Source: Actinocorallia populi
GTDB taxonomy: Bacteria; Actinomycetota; Actinomycetes; Streptosporangiales; Streptosporangiaceae
Direction of reading: 5' to 3'
DNA length: 64,000 bases
Assembly: GCF_002995495.1 (NCBI RefSeq)
Contig: NZ_PVZV01000001.1
Span: forward strand, 1,178,001 to 1,242,000
Position 1 is the stretch's first letter, and every line of letters begins with the position of its first letter. The notes under the pieces were generated by a model. It made no database searches and was not told where the DNA came from. It worked only from the letters and a program-made list of their open reading frames with translations. Of the stretch, positions 17,573 to 28,158 are shown piece by piece. The position numbers and the translations under genes are program-made.

Positions 17573-18348
17573 TGGTGGCGTTCTGGATCCTCGCGGTGGT
17601 CTCGGTGGCTGCCGCCCTCGGCATGATCTTCCAGCGCAAGGCCGTGTACTCGGCGCTGCTGCTGGCCGTGGTCATGCTCAGCCTGGCCGCGCTGTACGCG
17701 GTGCAGGACGCGCCGTTCCTGGCGCTCGTGCAGGTGATCGTCTACACCGGCGCGGTGCTGATGCTCTTCCTGTTCGTGCTGATGCTGGTCGGCGTCGCCA
17801 CCGTCGACTCGCTGGTGGAGACCCTCTCCGGCCAGCGGATCTGGGCGGCGGTCGCGGGCCTGGGCTTCGCCGGGCTGCTGGTCTTCGGCATCGGGAACGC
17901 GGTGTTCGCCGCCGACGCCGGTCTGGCCGCCGCCAACGGCGAGGGCAACGTCATGGGCCTGGCCCGGCTGATCTTCAACAAGTACGTGTTCGCCTTCGAG
18001 GTGACCAGCGCCCTGCTGATCACCGCGGCGCTCGGCGCGATGGTGCTGGCGCACAAGGAGCGCGTCTCGCCCAAGGCCAACCAGCGCCAGCTGTCCGAGC
18101 AGCGGTTCAAGTCCGGGGAGCACCCGGGCAACCTGCCCAGCTCGGGCACCTACGCCCGGCACAACGCGGTCGACATGCCCGCGCTGCTGCCGGACGGCTC
18201 GGTCGCCGAGCGCTCGCTCAACCCGGTGCTGACCGCCCGCGGCGACACCGTCGACCGGCATGCCGACCTCGCCGGCGAGAGCCAGACCGAGGCGATCGCT
18301 GGCGACGTCGAGGCAGTCGAGAAGACCGTAGAGGAGGCCCAGAAGTGA
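17572..18348 (+). CDS. nuoJ: NADH-quinone oxidoreductase subunit J
   Basis: A 258-residue membrane subunit with five hydrophobic helices in the first ~155 residues; [24 protein letters not shown] is the conserved helix 3 region (its flexible bulge matters for coupling). The remaining ~100 residues are a hydrophilic tail rich in Arg, Asp and Glu, longer than in many bacteria but seen in actinobacteria. It starts in a TGATG overlap with nuoI and ends in a GTGA overlap with nuoK. Confidence 0.94.
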   Translation: MVAFWILAVVSVAAALGMIFQRKAVYSALLLAVVMLSLAALYAVQDAPFLALVQVIVYTGAVLMLFLFVLMLVGVATVDSLVETLSGQRIWAAVAGLGFAGLLVFGIGNAVFAADAGLAAANGEGNVMGLARLIFNKYVFAFEVTSALLITAALGAMVLAHKERVSPKANQRQLSEQRFKSGEHPGNLPSSGTYARHNAVDMPALLPDGSVAERSLNPVLTARGDTVDRHADLAGESQTEAIAGDVEAVEKTVEEAQK

Positions 18349-18638
18349 GCCATTACCTCATCCTGTCGGCGCTCCTGTTCAGCATCGGCGCGGTGGGCGT
18401 CCTGATCCGCCGCAACGCCATCGTGGTGTTCATGTGCGTCGAGCTCATGCTCAACGCCACGAACCTCGCGTTCGTGAGCTTCTCCAAGATGCACGGCAAC
18501 CTGGACGGCCAGGTCATCGCGTTCTTCGTGATGGTCGTCGCGGCCGCCGAGGTCGTGGTGGGGCTGGCGATCATCATGACCATCTTCCGTTCCCGCAGGT
18601 CCTCGTCGGTCGACGACGCGAGCCTGCTGAAGTACTGA
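18345..18638 (+). CDS. nuoK: NADH-quinone oxidoreductase subunit K
   Basis: A 97-residue three-helix MrpC-like subunit. [20 protein letters not shown] contains the conserved membrane glutamate used in proton transfer (helix 2), and a second conserved acidic residue sits in [11 protein letters not shown]. Start GTG overlaps the nuoJ stop; nuoL begins 13 bases after its stop. Confidence 0.95.
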   Translation: MSHYLILSALLFSIGAVGVLIRRNAIVVFMCVELMLNATNLAFVSFSKMHGNLDGQVIAFFVMVVAAAEVVVGLAIIMTIFRSRRSSSVDDASLLKY

Positions 18639-18651
18639 GGGGCTTGGGGAC

Positions 18652-20550
18652 GTGGAAACACATCTGGTTGCGGCCACCGGGCTTCAGGCCTACGCGTGGC
18701 TGCTGATCGCCCTGCCCCTCGCGGGAGCGGCGATCCTGCTGCTGGGCGGGCGCGCCACCGACAAGTGGGGCCACTATCTGGCCACCGCGCTGTCGGGCGG
18801 CGCGTTCGTCCTCGGCTTCCTCATGTTCTGGCAGATGCTCGGCTACCCGGGCGAGGAGCGCGCCCGGAGCGTGCACCTCTACCAGTTCATCAAGACCGGC
18901 TCGGTCGACGTCGACATGGGCCTGCTGCTGGACCAGCTGTCGATCAGCTTCGTGCTGCTCATCACGTTCGTCGGCACGCTGATCCACGTGTACTCGATCG
19001 GGTACATGGCCGAGGACGCCAACCGGCGGAAGTTCTTCGCCTACCTGAACCTGTTCGTGGCGTCCATGCTCCTGCTGGTGCTGGCCGACAACTACCTCGG
19101 CCTGTTCGTCGGCTGGGAGGGCGTGGGCCTCGCCTCGTACCTGCTCATCGGGTTCTGGCAGCACAAGCCCACCGCGGCCGTCGCCGCCAAGAAGGCGTTC
19201 GTCGTCAACCGCGTCGGTGACATGGGCCTCGCGATCGCGATGATGCTCATGTTCGCCACCTTCGGCACCGTCTCCTACACCGGCGTCTTCGGCCTGGTGG
19301 AGAACCCGGCGGTGTCCGAGGGCGTCATGACCGCGCTCGGCCTGCTCCTGCTGCTGGGCGCGTGCGGCAAGTCCGCCCAGCTGCCGCTGCAGTCCTGGCT
19401 GCTGGACGCGATGGAGGGCCCGACCCCGGTGTCGGCGCTCATCCACGCGGCCACCATGGTCACCGCGGGCGTCTACCTGATCGTCCGCTCCGGCGTGATC
19501 TTCGAGGCGTCCCCGACCGCCCAGCTGGTGGTCGCCATCGTGGGCGCGGTCACGCTGCTCGCCGGTGCGATCATCGGTTGCGCCAAGGACGACATCAAGA
19601 AGGCCCTCGCGGGCTCGACGATGTCGCAGATCGGCTACATGGTGCTCGCCGCGGGCCTCGGCCCGGTCGGCTACGTCGTGGCGATCGGCCACCTGATCAC
19701 GCACGGCTTCTTCAAGGCCGGCATGTTCCTGGGCGCCGGGTCGGTGATGCACGCCACGGAAGACGACGTGAACATGCGCAGGTATGGGGCGCTGCGCAAG
19801 CTGCTGCCCATCACCTTCGGCACGTTCTTCCTCGGCTACCTCGCGATCATCGGGGTGCCGCCCTTCGCGGGCTTCTTCACCAAGGAGGGCATCATCGAGG
19901 CGGCCTGGGACCAGAACGTGGTCCTGGGCGTCTGCGCGATCGCGGGCGCGGCCATCACCGCGTTCTACATGTCCCGCCTGATGTTCATGACCTTCTTCGG
20001 CGAGAAGCGCTGGGACCCCGACGTGCACCCGCACGAGTCGCCCGCGGTGATGACCGTGCCGCTGGTGATCCTGGCGGTCGGCTCGGCCGGCATGGGCGCC
20101 TTCCTCATGCTGGGCGGCAGGTTCGAGTCGTTCCTCGAGCCGGTCACCCGCACCCCGCACGCCGAGCACCACCTGATCACCCTCAACGGGGTCGTCACCC
20201 TGGTGCTGGTGGCGGTCGGCGTGGCCATCGCCTGGGTGAAGTACGGCGCCCGCCCGGTGCCGCAGACCGCTCCCCAGGGTTCGGCGCTCACCACGTTCGC
20301 CCGCAAGGACCTGTACGGGGACGCCCTGAACGAGTCGCTGTTCATGCGGCCCGGCCAGTGGCTGACCCGGCTCGCGGTGTTCTTCGACAACCGCGGCGTG
20401 GACGGGCTCGTCAACGGCCTGGCCGCCCTCATCGGCGGCACGTCCGGCCGGGTCCGGCGGCTGCAGACCGGCTACGTCCGGTCGTACGCCCTGTCCATGT
20501 TCCTCGGCGCGGGCCTCCTCGTCGCCGCACTGCTGGTGGTGAGGATCTGA
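18652..20550 (+). CDS. nuoL: NADH-quinone oxidoreductase subunit L
   Basis: A 632-residue antiporter-like proton-pumping subunit of the Mrp family. Characteristic blocks include [49 protein letters not shown] and [13 protein letters not shown], with the conserved Glu and Lys residues in the membrane core. The C-terminal region would form the long lateral helix and a final transmembrane segment. Start is GTG. Its stop overlaps the nuoM ATG by one base. Confidence 0.95.
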   Translation: METHLVAATGLQAYAWLLIALPLAGAAILLLGGRATDKWGHYLATALSGGAFVLGFLMFWQMLGYPGEERARSVHLYQFIKTGSVDVDMGLLLDQLSISFVLLITFVGTLIHVYSIGYMAEDANRRKFFAYLNLFVASMLLLVLADNYLGLFVGWEGVGLASYLLIGFWQHKPTAAVAAKKAFVVNRVGDMGLAIAMMLMFATFGTVSYTGVFGLVENPAVSEGVMTALGLLLLLGACGKSAQLPLQSWLLDAMEGPTPVSALIHAATMVTAGVYLIVRSGVIFEASPTAQLVVAIVGAVTLLAGAIIGCAKDDIKKALAGSTMSQIGYMVLAAGLGPVGYVVAIGHLITHGFFKAGMFLGAGSVMHATEDDVNMRRYGALRKLLPITFGTFFLGYLAIIGVPPFAGFFTKEGIIEAAWDQNVVLGVCAIAGAAITAFYMSRLMFMTFFGEKRWDPDVHPHESPAVMTVPLVILAVGSAGMGAFLMLGGRFESFLEPVTRTPHAEHHLITLNGVVTLVLVAVGVAIAWVKYGARPVPQTAPQGSALTTFARKDLYGDALNESLFMRPGQWLTRLAVFFDNRGVDGLVNGLAALIGGTSGRVRRLQTGYVRSYALSMFLGAGLLVAALLVVRI

Positions 20551-22088
20551 TGCTCTCCGCACTCATCGCCCTTCCCGCCCTGGGGGCGCTGGCCGTCGGC
20601 CTGCTCCCCAGGGGGAAGGACCAACTGGCCAAACCGATCGCGCTGGCGATCTCGGTGGCCGTCGCGGTCTACGCGATCGTGCTGGCCTTCGGCTACGACA
20701 CCACGTCCGCCGAGCGCTTCCAGCTCACCGAGACGTACTGGTGGATCGAGTCGTTCGGCGTGCACTGGGCGCTCGGGCTCGACGGCGTCTCGCTGACGCT
20801 GGTCCTGCTGTCGGTCATCCTCGTCCCGCTGGTGCTGCTGGCCAGCTGGACGCCGGCCGACCGCTACGGCGGGGCGTCCACCGACGACGTCCCCGAGCGT
20901 TCGGCGAAGGGCTACTTCGCCCTGATCCTCTTCATGGAAGCGATGATGATCGGCGTCTTCGCGGCGACCGACGTCTTCCTCTTCTACGTCTTCTTCGAGG
21001 CCATCCTCATCCCGGTCTACTTCCTGGTCGGCCGGTACGGGGGACCGCAGCGCTCGTACGCGGCGGTCAAGTTCCTGCTGTACTCGCTGTTCGGCGGGCT
21101 GCTCATGCTGGCCGCCGTCATCGGCCTGTACGTGGTCGGCGGCAGGAACTCGTTCCTGCTGAGCGACCTGACCGGTCTCGACATCGACCCGGCCACCGCC
21201 AAGTGGCTCTTCCTCGGTTTCTTCATCGCGTTCGCGATCAAGGCGCCGATGGTGCCGGTGCACACCTGGCTGCCGGACACCGCGGGGCAGGCCCCGGCGG
21301 GCGCGCTGGTGCTGATCGTCGGCGTGCTCGACAAGATCGGCACCTACGGCATGATCCGCTTCTGCCTGGAGCTGTTCCCCGGCGCGTCGAGGTGGGCGAC
21401 ACCGGTGGTGATCACCTTCGCGGTGATCAGCATCATCTACGGCGCGGTCCTGGCCATCGGCCAGGTCGACCTCAAGCGGCTCATCGCCTACACCTCGATC
21501 AGCCACTTCGGGTTCATCGTGCTGGGCATCTTCGCGATGACGACGGCCGCCCAGTCCGGGGCCATGCTCTACATGGTCAACCACGGGTTCTCCACGGGCG
21601 CGCTGTTCCTGGTCGTCGGGTTCCTCATCTCGCGCCAGGGCTCGGCCCGGATCGACGCCTTCGGCGGGGTCCAGAAGGTCGCGCCGCTGCTGGCCGGGAC
21701 CTTCCTGGTGGCCGGCCTGTCCGGCCTGGCGCTGCCGGGCCTGTCGTCGTTCGTCTCGGAGTTCCTGGTGCTGGTCGGGACGTTCTCCCGCTACCAGGTG
21801 GCCGCGATCATCGCGACCTTCGGCATCGTGCTGGCCGCGATCTACATCCTGTGGGTCTACCAGCGGGTGGCCGGCGGTCCGTCCCTGGTCGACTTCCCCG
21901 ATCTGAGCAAGCGCGAGCTCGCCGCCATCGGGCCGATCCTGGCGATCATCGTGGCCCTCGGCTTCTTCCCGCAGCCGATCCTCAAGGTGATCAACCCCTC
22001 CGTGGAGCGCACGCTGACGGTCGTGGAGCAGAACGATCCGCAACCGACCGTCGCAGAGGCTCCCACTAGTCCGGGAGTGAGGCCGTGA
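20550..22088 (+). CDS. nuoM: NADH-quinone oxidoreductase subunit M
   Basis: A 512-residue antiporter-like membrane subunit. FYVFFEAILIPVYFLVGRYG carries the conserved proton-channel glutamate; MVPVHTWLPDTAGQAPAGA, LKRLIAYTSISHFGFIVLGI and MVNHGFSTGALFL are family signatures. About fourteen helices are expected and a matching number of hydrophobic stretches is visible. It ends in a GTGA overlap with nuoN. Confidence 0.95.
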   Translation: MLSALIALPALGALAVGLLPRGKDQLAKPIALAISVAVAVYAIVLAFGYDTTSAERFQLTETYWWIESFGVHWALGLDGVSLTLVLLSVILVPLVLLASWTPADRYGGASTDDVPERSAKGYFALILFMEAMMIGVFAATDVFLFYVFFEAILIPVYFLVGRYGGPQRSYAAVKFLLYSLFGGLLMLAAVIGLYVVGGRNSFLLSDLTGLDIDPATAKWLFLGFFIAFAIKAPMVPVHTWLPDTAGQAPAGALVLIVGVLDKIGTYGMIRFCLELFPGASRWATPVVITFAVISIIYGAVLAIGQVDLKRLIAYTSISHFGFIVLGIFAMTTAAQSGAMLYMVNHGFSTGALFLVVGFLISRQGSARIDAFGGVQKVAPLLAGTFLVAGLSGLALPGLSSFVSEFLVLVGTFSRYQVAAIIATFGIVLAAIYILWVYQRVAGGPSLVDFPDLSKRELAAIGPILAIIVALGFFPQPILKVINPSVERTLTVVEQNDPQPTVAEAPTSPGVRP

Positions 22089-23686
22089 CCGCTTCAGTTC
22101 TCGCCGCGGGGAACATCCCCGCACCGCACGTGGAGTACGACCTCGTCGCGCCGCTGCTGCTCGTCTTCGGAACGGCCGTGCTCGGCGTCCTGGTCGAGGC
22201 GCTCTTCGGCCGGAGGTGGCGGCCCCGGATCCAGGTGCCGCTGGCGTTCGCCGGGCTCGGCGCGGCGTTCGTGTGGACCGTCATCCTGGCGGTCAACGCG
22301 GACCCGCACCAGGTGGCGGCCGAGGGCGCGCTCGGCATCGACGGGCCGACCCTCTTCATCCAGGGCACGATCCTGGTGCTGGCGATGCTCAGCATGCTGC
22401 TCATCGCCGACCGCCGGCAGGACACGTTCGCGGCGCAGGCCGCGGCGCTGCCGGGCACCGACGCCGAGGCGCGCGCCCTGGCCGGCGGGTCCGAGCACAC
22501 CGAGATCTACCCGCTCACCCTGTTCGCGGTCGGCGGCATGCTGATGTTCCCGGCCTCGAACGACCTGCTCACGATGTTCGTGGCGCTGGAGGTCATGTCG
22601 CTGCCGCTGTACCTGCTGTGCGGTCTGGCGCGCCGTCGCCGCCTGCTCTCGCAGGAGGCGGCGGTCAAGTACTTCCTGCTCGGCGCGTTCTCGTCGGCGT
22701 TCTTCCTGTTCGGCATCGCGCTGCTGTACGGGTACTCGGGCAGCATGTCGCTCGGCGACATCGCCCAGGTCGTCCAGACGGGGCAGACCATCGTCCCCGA
22801 GGAGGTCGTCGGCCGGGTCCAGCCGCAGGAGGCCACCGAGGCGCTCCTGTACGGCGGTGTGGCGCTGCTGGCCGTCGGCCTGCTGTTCAAGATGGGCGCG
22901 GTGCCGTTCCACTCCTGGAAGCCCGACGTCTACCAGGGCGCGCCGACCCCGGTCACCGCGCTCATGGCGTCCGGGACGCTGGTCTCGGCCGTCGGCGCGC
23001 TGCTGCGGGTGTTCTACGTCGCGCTGGAGAACATGCGCTGGGACTGGCGTCCGATGATGTGGGCGGTGGCCATCATCACGATGGTCGTCGGCTCGATCGT
23101 GGCGATCACCCAGACGGACATCAAGCGGATGCTGGCCTACTCGTCCGTCGCGCACGCGGGCTTCCTGCTCACGGGCGTGATCGCCACCTCGGAGAACGGC
23201 CTGTCCTCGGTGCTGTTCTACCTGGCCGCCTACGGCGCGACGACCATCGGCGCGTTCGCGGTGGTGACGATGGTGCGCGACACCTCCGGCGAGGCGGGGC
23301 ACCTGTCCCGCTGGGCCGGCCTGGGCAAGCGCTCCCCGGCCGTCGCGGGGATCTTCGCGTTCTTCCTGCTGGCCTTCGCCGGCATCCCGCTCACCAGCGG
23401 GTTCACCGGGAAGTTCGCGGTGTTCCGGGCGGCCTTCGAGGGCGGTGCCGCGCCCCTGGTGGTGGTCGGCGTGCTCAGCTCCGCCATCGCGGCCTTCTTC
23501 TACGTGCGTGTGATCGTGCTCATGTTCTTCAGCGATCCGGAGCCGGAGGGCCCGTCCGTGGTGGTGGCACCGGCCACCGCGGCGGCGGTGGCCCTGGGTC
23601 TTGCGGCTACTGTGGTACTCGGCGTGCTGCCGCAGCCGCTGCTGGACCTGGCCGGTCAGGCCGCCGGTCAGCTTTTCGTGCGTTAG
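22085..23686 (+). CDS. nuoN: NADH-quinone oxidoreductase subunit N
   Basis: A 533-residue antiporter-like subunit closing the operon. ALEVMSLPLYLLCGLARR has the membrane glutamate; VPFHSWKPDVYQGAPTPVTA and DIKRMLAYSSVAHAGFLL are typical of NuoN. Start GTG overlaps nuoM. The polyprenyl synthase gene begins 15 bases after the stop, so it is probably on the same transcript. Confidence 0.95.
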   Translation: MTASVLAAGNIPAPHVEYDLVAPLLLVFGTAVLGVLVEALFGRRWRPRIQVPLAFAGLGAAFVWTVILAVNADPHQVAAEGALGIDGPTLFIQGTILVLAMLSMLLIADRRQDTFAAQAAALPGTDAEARALAGGSEHTEIYPLTLFAVGGMLMFPASNDLLTMFVALEVMSLPLYLLCGLARRRRLLSQEAAVKYFLLGAFSSAFFLFGIALLYGYSGSMSLGDIAQVVQTGQTIVPEEVVGRVQPQEATEALLYGGVALLAVGLLFKMGAVPFHSWKPDVYQGAPTPVTALMASGTLVSAVGALLRVFYVALENMRWDWRPMMWAVAIITMVVGSIVAITQTDIKRMLAYSSVAHAGFLLTGVIATSENGLSSVLFYLAAYGATTIGAFAVVTMVRDTSGEAGHLSRWAGLGKRSPAVAGIFAFFLLAFAGIPLTSGFTGKFAVFRAAFEGGAAPLVVVGVLSSAIAAFFYVRVIVLMFFSDPEPEGPSVVVAPATAAAVALGLAATVVLGVLPQPLLDLAGQAAGQLFVR

Positions 23687-23701
23687 AAGGGGTCTACTCC
23701 T

Positions 23702-24697
23702 GTGGGTGCTGCCGTGCCGTTCGGCCTGCGTGTGGACGACGCGCTGGCCGCGCAGATGCAGCGGGGGCTCGAGGACGTCGAGTCCCTGCTGCTGGAGACG
23801 GTCGACAGCGAGGAATCGCTGCTCACCGAGGCGTCCCAGCATCTGGTGACGGCCGGGGGCAAACGGTTCCGGCCCATGCTGGTGCTGCTGGCCGCGCAGT
23901 TCGGCGACACGTCGGCACCGGGAGTCGTCCCGTCCGCCGTCGTGGTGGAGCTGACCCATCTGGCGACGCTCTACCACGACGACGTGATGGACGAGGCCCC
24001 GCTGCGGCGGGGCCAGGCGTCCGCCAACTCGCGGTGGACCAACACCGTGGCGATTCTCACAGGCGACTACCTGTTCGCCCGTGCCTCGGACCTGCTGGCC
24101 GACCTCGGCACCGAGGCGGTGCGGATCCAGGCCCGCACGTTCGCCCGGCTGGTGCGAGGTCAGATCCAGGAGACCGTGGGGGTCCCCGAGGACGGCGACC
24201 CCCTCAAGCACTACCTGCAGGTGGTCGCCGACAAGACCGCCTCGCTGATCGCGACCTCGGGCCAGTTCGGGGCGATGATGGCCGGGGCCTCCCCGGCGGT
24301 CGTGGACACGCTGACGTCGGCGTGCGAGAAGATCGGCGTCGCCTTCCAGCTCTCCGACGACATCCTGGACGTGGCGTCCGAGACCGCCCAGTCGGGCAAG
24401 ACGCCCGGCACGGACCTGCGCGAGGGCATCCGGACGCTGCCGATGCTGCACGTCCTGGCCGGTGACGACCCGGCCGACGCGCGGCTGCGGGAACTGCTGT
24501 CCGGGCCGATCGCCGACGACGGCGACCACGCCGAGGCGCTGCGGCTGCTGCGGGCCCACCCGGCGATGGCACGGGCCAAGGCCGACACCCGGCGGTGGGC
24601 GGAGGACGCCCGGGCCGAGCTGCTCACGCTCCCGGACGTCCCGGCACGGGCGGCGCTGGCGAGCCTGTGCGACTACGTGGTGTCCCGGACGGGCTGA
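23702..24697 (+). CDS. Polyprenyl diphosphate synthase, probably for the menaquinone side chain
   Basis: A 331-residue trans-isoprenyl diphosphate synthase. The two aspartate-rich motifs are DDVMD (93-97) and DDILD (219-223), with GGKRFRPML near residue 52 for isopentenyl diphosphate binding. The residues before the first DDxxD are small (Ala-Thr-Leu-Tyr-His), compatible with a long-chain product. It lies just downstream of nuoN, with menJ and menG upstream, so the menaquinone tail is the likely product; chain length cannot be read from sequence. The GTG at 23702 has AAGGGG nine bases upstream. Confidence 0.9.
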   Translation: MGAAVPFGLRVDDALAAQMQRGLEDVESLLLETVDSEESLLTEASQHLVTAGGKRFRPMLVLLAAQFGDTSAPGVVPSAVVVELTHLATLYHDDVMDEAPLRRGQASANSRWTNTVAILTGDYLFARASDLLADLGTEAVRIQARTFARLVRGQIQETVGVPEDGDPLKHYLQVVADKTASLIATSGQFGAMMAGASPAVVDTLTSACEKIGVAFQLSDDILDVASETAQSGKTPGTDLREGIRTLPMLHVLAGDDPADARLRELLSGPIADDGDHAEALRLLRAHPAMARAKADTRRWAEDARAELLTLPDVPARAALASLCDYVVSRTG

Positions 24698-24701
24698 GGG
24701 C

Positions 24702-25343
24702 TCAGTCCTTGGTCAGGTAGAACATGCCGGCCGCGCCGTCCGTCGACTGCGTGGCCCTGGCCAGCTTCTTCAGCGGCATGACATGGGTGCCGCCGTTGAA
24801 GTAGTAGTTGTACGGGTCCCAGATGGTGACGGTCTTGGCGCGCTTGTCGTACCCGTAGGCGATGATCAGATGGCCGGGGTTGCCGTCGATGAGCCCCTTG
24901 TACCAGGGCAGCCGCTTCATGTAGACCTGCAGCGGCACCGCCTTGCGCAGCACGCCGACGTCGTGCACGACCCGCTTGGCGAGCCGGCCCGGCTTGTTCG
25001 CGTCGTAGGCGAGGGAGAAGCGGTAGCCCTTCTTGCTCGCGTAGGAGTTGAGCACCCGGATGGCGTCGTAGTCGTAGGTGCCGTAGGGGGAGCGGGTCTT
25101 CATCTTCCGGGCCAGCGTCTTCTGGCCCACGTTGATGCCGAGTTTCGCCAGGGAGATCGAGGCGCCGGCCGGTGCGCACCACAGCGGCCGCGACTGGTAC
25201 ACCCTGTCGATCTTGAGGGTGAGACGGGAGGGCGAGCCCGAGACGCTGATCCCCTTGGCCTCCGCGGGGGCCGGAGGCTGGAGCACGACGAGCGTGGCGG
25301 TGAGCGCGGTGCCGGACACCAAGCTCGCGAGTACCTTGTTCAC
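24702..25343 (-). CDS. Secreted C39-like cysteine peptidase
   Basis: A 213-residue protein with an N-terminal signal peptide (VNKVLASLVSGTALTATL, Ala-rich cleavage region near residue 29). The mature part has the C39_2/papain-like arrangement: Gln50 and Cys56 in DRVYQSRPLWCAPA, His158 in NPGHLIIAYGYD and Asp176 in WDPYNYY. It is probably an extracellular peptidase or a related transglutaminase-like hydrolase; no transporter domain is fused. The GTG at 25343 is chosen because it precedes the signal peptide and has GGAG upstream; the frame is open further up but has no signal. Convergent with the polyprenyl synthase gene. Confidence 0.75.
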   Translation of the reverse strand: MNKVLASLVSGTALTATLVVLQPPAPAEAKGISVSGSPSRLTLKIDRVYQSRPLWCAPAGASISLAKLGINVGQKTLARKMKTRSPYGTYDYDAIRVLNSYASKKGYRFSLAYDANKPGRLAKRVVHDVGVLRKAVPLQVYMKRLPWYKGLIDGNPGHLIIAYGYDKRAKTVTIWDPYNYYFNGGTHVMPLKKLARATQSTDGAAGMFYLTKD

Positions 25344-25417
25344 CTTGGCGGAACTCCGGACAGTCGGGGTGGTTCGTGCGGTAAGCCTGCCGAAGAGAAC
25401 TGACCGGTGCAAGTGTC

Positions 25418-26320
25418 TCAGGCGGCAGCAGCGGCGACGGTTTCTCCGGCGCGGGTTTGACGGGCGGTACGTAGAGCGTCCCAGGTCAGTATCGACAACG
25501 CCACCCAAACAAGGGTGAAACCTATCCACCTGCTGGGTGGCATCGCCTCATGCTGTATCAGCAGTCCCACCAGGAACTGCAGCACCGGGGCGACGTACTG
25601 CAGGAGCCCGAGGCTGGTGAGCGGCAGGCGCTGCGCGGAGGCGTTGAAGAGCATCAGCGGGACGGCGGTGACGATCCCCAGGGTCAGGATCAGCAGGACG
25701 TTCCCGGTGCCCGCATGGCCGAAGGCGGCGGTGCCCTGGGCCTGCGTCCAGGCCATCAGGCCCAGCGCGGGCAGGGCCAGGACGGCCGCCTCGACCGTCA
25801 GGCTCTCGGCCGAGGGCATCGCGGCGCGCTTCTTCATCAGCCCGTAGGTGCCGAACGACAGCGCCAGGACGAGCGCGATCCACGGGGGCCTGCCGTAGTC
25901 GGAGGTCAGCACGGCCACCGCGACGGCCCCGACGCCCAGGGCGGTCCACTGCCACGCCCGCAGCCGCTCTCCCAGCAGGAGCACGCCTATGAGCACGGTG
26001 ACCAGGGGGTTGATGAAGTAGCCGAGGGACGCCTCGATGGTGTGCCCGGAGTTGACCGCGATGATGTAGGTGACCCAGTTGACCGCGATCACCACCGCGG
26101 CGACGGACAGCAGCAGCCACTGGCGGCGGGTCATGCGGCGGATCCAGCTCCAGTTGCGGGCGGCCGCCAGCAGCAGCCCGACGGCCACCAGGGTCCAGAC
26201 GACGCGGTGGGCGAGGATCTCGCCGGCCTCGGCCGGTTTGAGCAACGGGAAGTACAAAGGGAACAGACCCCAGAGCGCGTAAGCCGCGAAACCGTAGATC
26301 AGTCCCTTTCGTATTTCCAT
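25418..26320 (-). CDS. rarD: RarD-type EamA family transporter
   Basis: A 300-residue protein with ten hydrophobic segments in two EamA/DMT repeats. The N-terminus RKGLIYGFAAYALWGLFPLY and the block VNWVTYIIAVNSGHTIEASL are characteristic of RarD. Homologues are linked to chloramphenicol sensitivity, but the transported substrate is not established. A TAGCCT element ends seven bases before the ATG (26328-26333, minus strand). It is divergent from msrA and sits 74 bases upstream of the C39 peptidase gene. Confidence 0.88.
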   Translation of the reverse strand: MEIRKGLIYGFAAYALWGLFPLYFPLLKPAEAGEILAHRVVWTLVAVGLLLAAARNWSWIRRMTRRQWLLLSVAAVVIAVNWVTYIIAVNSGHTIEASLGYFINPLVTVLIGVLLLGERLRAWQWTALGVGAVAVAVLTSDYGRPPWIALVLALSFGTYGLMKKRAAMPSAESLTVEAAVLALPALGLMAWTQAQGTAAFGHAGTGNVLLILTLGIVTAVPLMLFNASAQRLPLTSLGLLQYVAPVLQFLVGLLIQHEAMPPSRWIGFTLVWVALSILTWDALRTARQTRAGETVAAAAA

Positions 26321-26327
26321 GTCGCGA

Positions 26328-26333
26328 AGGCTA
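26328..26333 (-). promoter_or_regulatory. -10 element TAGCCT for rarD, probable leaderless start
   Basis: On the minus strand TAGCCT ends seven bases before the rarD ATG, with no ribosome site between. TTGTTA lies 15 bases further upstream as a possible weak -35. Confidence 0.5.
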
Positions 26334-26427
26334 TCAACCAGTAATGAGTAACAACAGAGTCGCTCATGTCACGCCCGGCTGTCCGTGATGGCACCCCCGC
26401 CGGGGGAGGGAAGCGGCCCGGACCGGT

Positions 26428-26433
26428 TAGTCT
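26428..26433 (+). promoter_or_regulatory. -10 element TAGTCT for msrA, probable leaderless start
   Basis: TAGTCT ends six bases before the msrA GTG at 26440, placing the transcript start at or next to the start codon. Confidence 0.5.
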
Positions 26434-26439
26434 GACAAG

Positions 26440-27092
<653 letters not shown>

Positions 27093-27096
<4 letters not shown>

Positions 27097-27413
27097 GGCC
27101 CTGGACGGATCGCGACGAGCTCGCGATCCTCTGGGCCGAACACTGCTGCCTCACTTTTCCTGACGACCTCAAGTTCACCGAGGGGCTGGACGAGTCCGTC
27201 CTGTTGGATCTGTACATTGCCGGGGCGGTGACGACCTGCCTTCGCGGCAGCCCTCTGAATCCGTTCGTCGTCCGGACGTTGCGGGAAGGGGCCACGTTGC
27301 TGCGCCGGTCCCTACGCAGGATCCCGCAGGGGGAGGGGCGTTCGTACGCTGTGCGCTTGATCCGGATGTCGAGATTGGCGTTGAACGAGCATTTCAGAGC
27401 AGTCACAGACTGA
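27093..27413 (+). CDS. Conserved hypothetical protein between msrA and a toxin-antitoxin pair
   Basis: A 106-residue soluble protein starting with a GTG that overlaps the msrA stop. The N-terminal pattern [16 protein letters not shown] and the overall helical look recall a small protein family common in streptomycetes with no known function. It is part of the segment bounded by msrA 3'-end copies 1 and 2, so it probably arrived with the toxin-antitoxin genes or marks an independent insertion. Confidence 0.55.
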
Positions 27414-27466
27414 TCTGATCATCTCCGAGGTCGAGCAGGTGCCCCGCTGCGTCAGCCTCATACGGG

Positions 27467-27847
27467 GTGGCCCTGCTCTCGCGGTTCGGTGACGACGAAG
27501 CGCCCCCGGCACCCTCGTTCGGCCTTCTCGCGCGGAAGTCCTGCCTGGTCCCGCTCGCCACTGCGGCGTTCTACATCGAGCTACTCGCAGAGCAAGGCGT
27601 GCTGCTGGGCGAGCCGTACACGCGGCAGCTCGACGGGAAGCTGCGAGAGCTGCGGTTCCATCTCGACGCCGAGGCCGTGCGCGTGACGTACTGGATAGCT
27701 TCGGGCAGGCGGATCATCCTGCTCACCGTGTTCCACAAGACCCGCATGCGGGAAGATCGAGAAGTCGCGCGGGCCCGTCGAGCACTGCGGTTGTGCGTGG
27801 CCGAAGCGCATACGGTGGACGCTGGGAAAGGGGAGGCCGATGAGTGA
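27467..27847 (+). CDS. RelE/HigB-type toxin (phage-derived Gp49-like)
   Basis: A 126-residue protein whose C-terminal 85 residues match the RelE/HigB toxin family: AEQGVLLGEPYTRQLDGKLRELRF, then AVRVTYWIASGRRIILLTVFHKTR and a helical tail ending AEAHT. Such toxins are mRNA interferases acting at the ribosome. The first ~30 residues do not resemble the usual family opening (a tryptophan-containing strand and helix) and no ribosome site precedes the GTG, so the true 5' end may be altered. The XRE antitoxin gene overlaps its end by eight bases, giving toxin-first order. Confidence 0.7.
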   Translation: MALLSRFGDDEAPPAPSFGLLARKSCLVPLATAAFYIELLAEQGVLLGEPYTRQLDGKLRELRFHLDAEAVRVTYWIASGRRIILLTVFHKTRMREDREVARARRALRLCVAEAHTVDAGKGEADE

Positions 27848-28133
27848 GCGGTCCGAATGGGACACGTTGCGGGATCGGCGTATGGCCGAACCCGGAGCGG
27901 CTGAGGCTTATGCGGCCACCCGGTTGGCCTACGAGTTGGGGTGTACCGTTCGCGCACTGCGGGAGGGGCGCGGATGGACCCAGAGCCGACTGGCCGAGGC
28001 CGCTGAGATGACGCAGTCGGCCGTGGCCAGATTCGAAGCCGGCGGTACCGTCCCGACGCTGCCGGTTCTCGAGCGCCTCGCCACGGCCCTCGGCGCCGAA
28101 CTTGTCGTGCAACTCCGCACTCCGGCCGCATGA
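27840..28133 (+). CDS. XRE-family antitoxin
   Basis: A 97-residue protein with a helix-turn-helix at about residues 35-90 ([23 protein letters not shown], then [20 protein letters not shown]). It would neutralise the upstream RelE/HigB-like toxin and repress their promoter, as in HigBA-type modules. The ATG at 27840 lies within the toxin gene's last codons, so translation is probably coupled. The second msrA 3'-end copy begins 25 bases after its stop. Confidence 0.8.
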   Translation: MSERSEWDTLRDRRMAEPGAAEAYAATRLAYELGCTVRALREGRGWTQSRLAEAAEMTQSAVARFEAGGTVPTLPVLERLATALGAELVVQLRTPAA

Positions 28134-28158
28134 ATCAGGCCAGAACACCTGGCAACCG

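Noticed and set aside
22094-24559. An 821-residue minus-strand open frame antisense to nuoN and the polyprenyl synthase.
   Set aside because: Same reason: His/Arg/Gly-rich low-complexity translation opposite confident genes.
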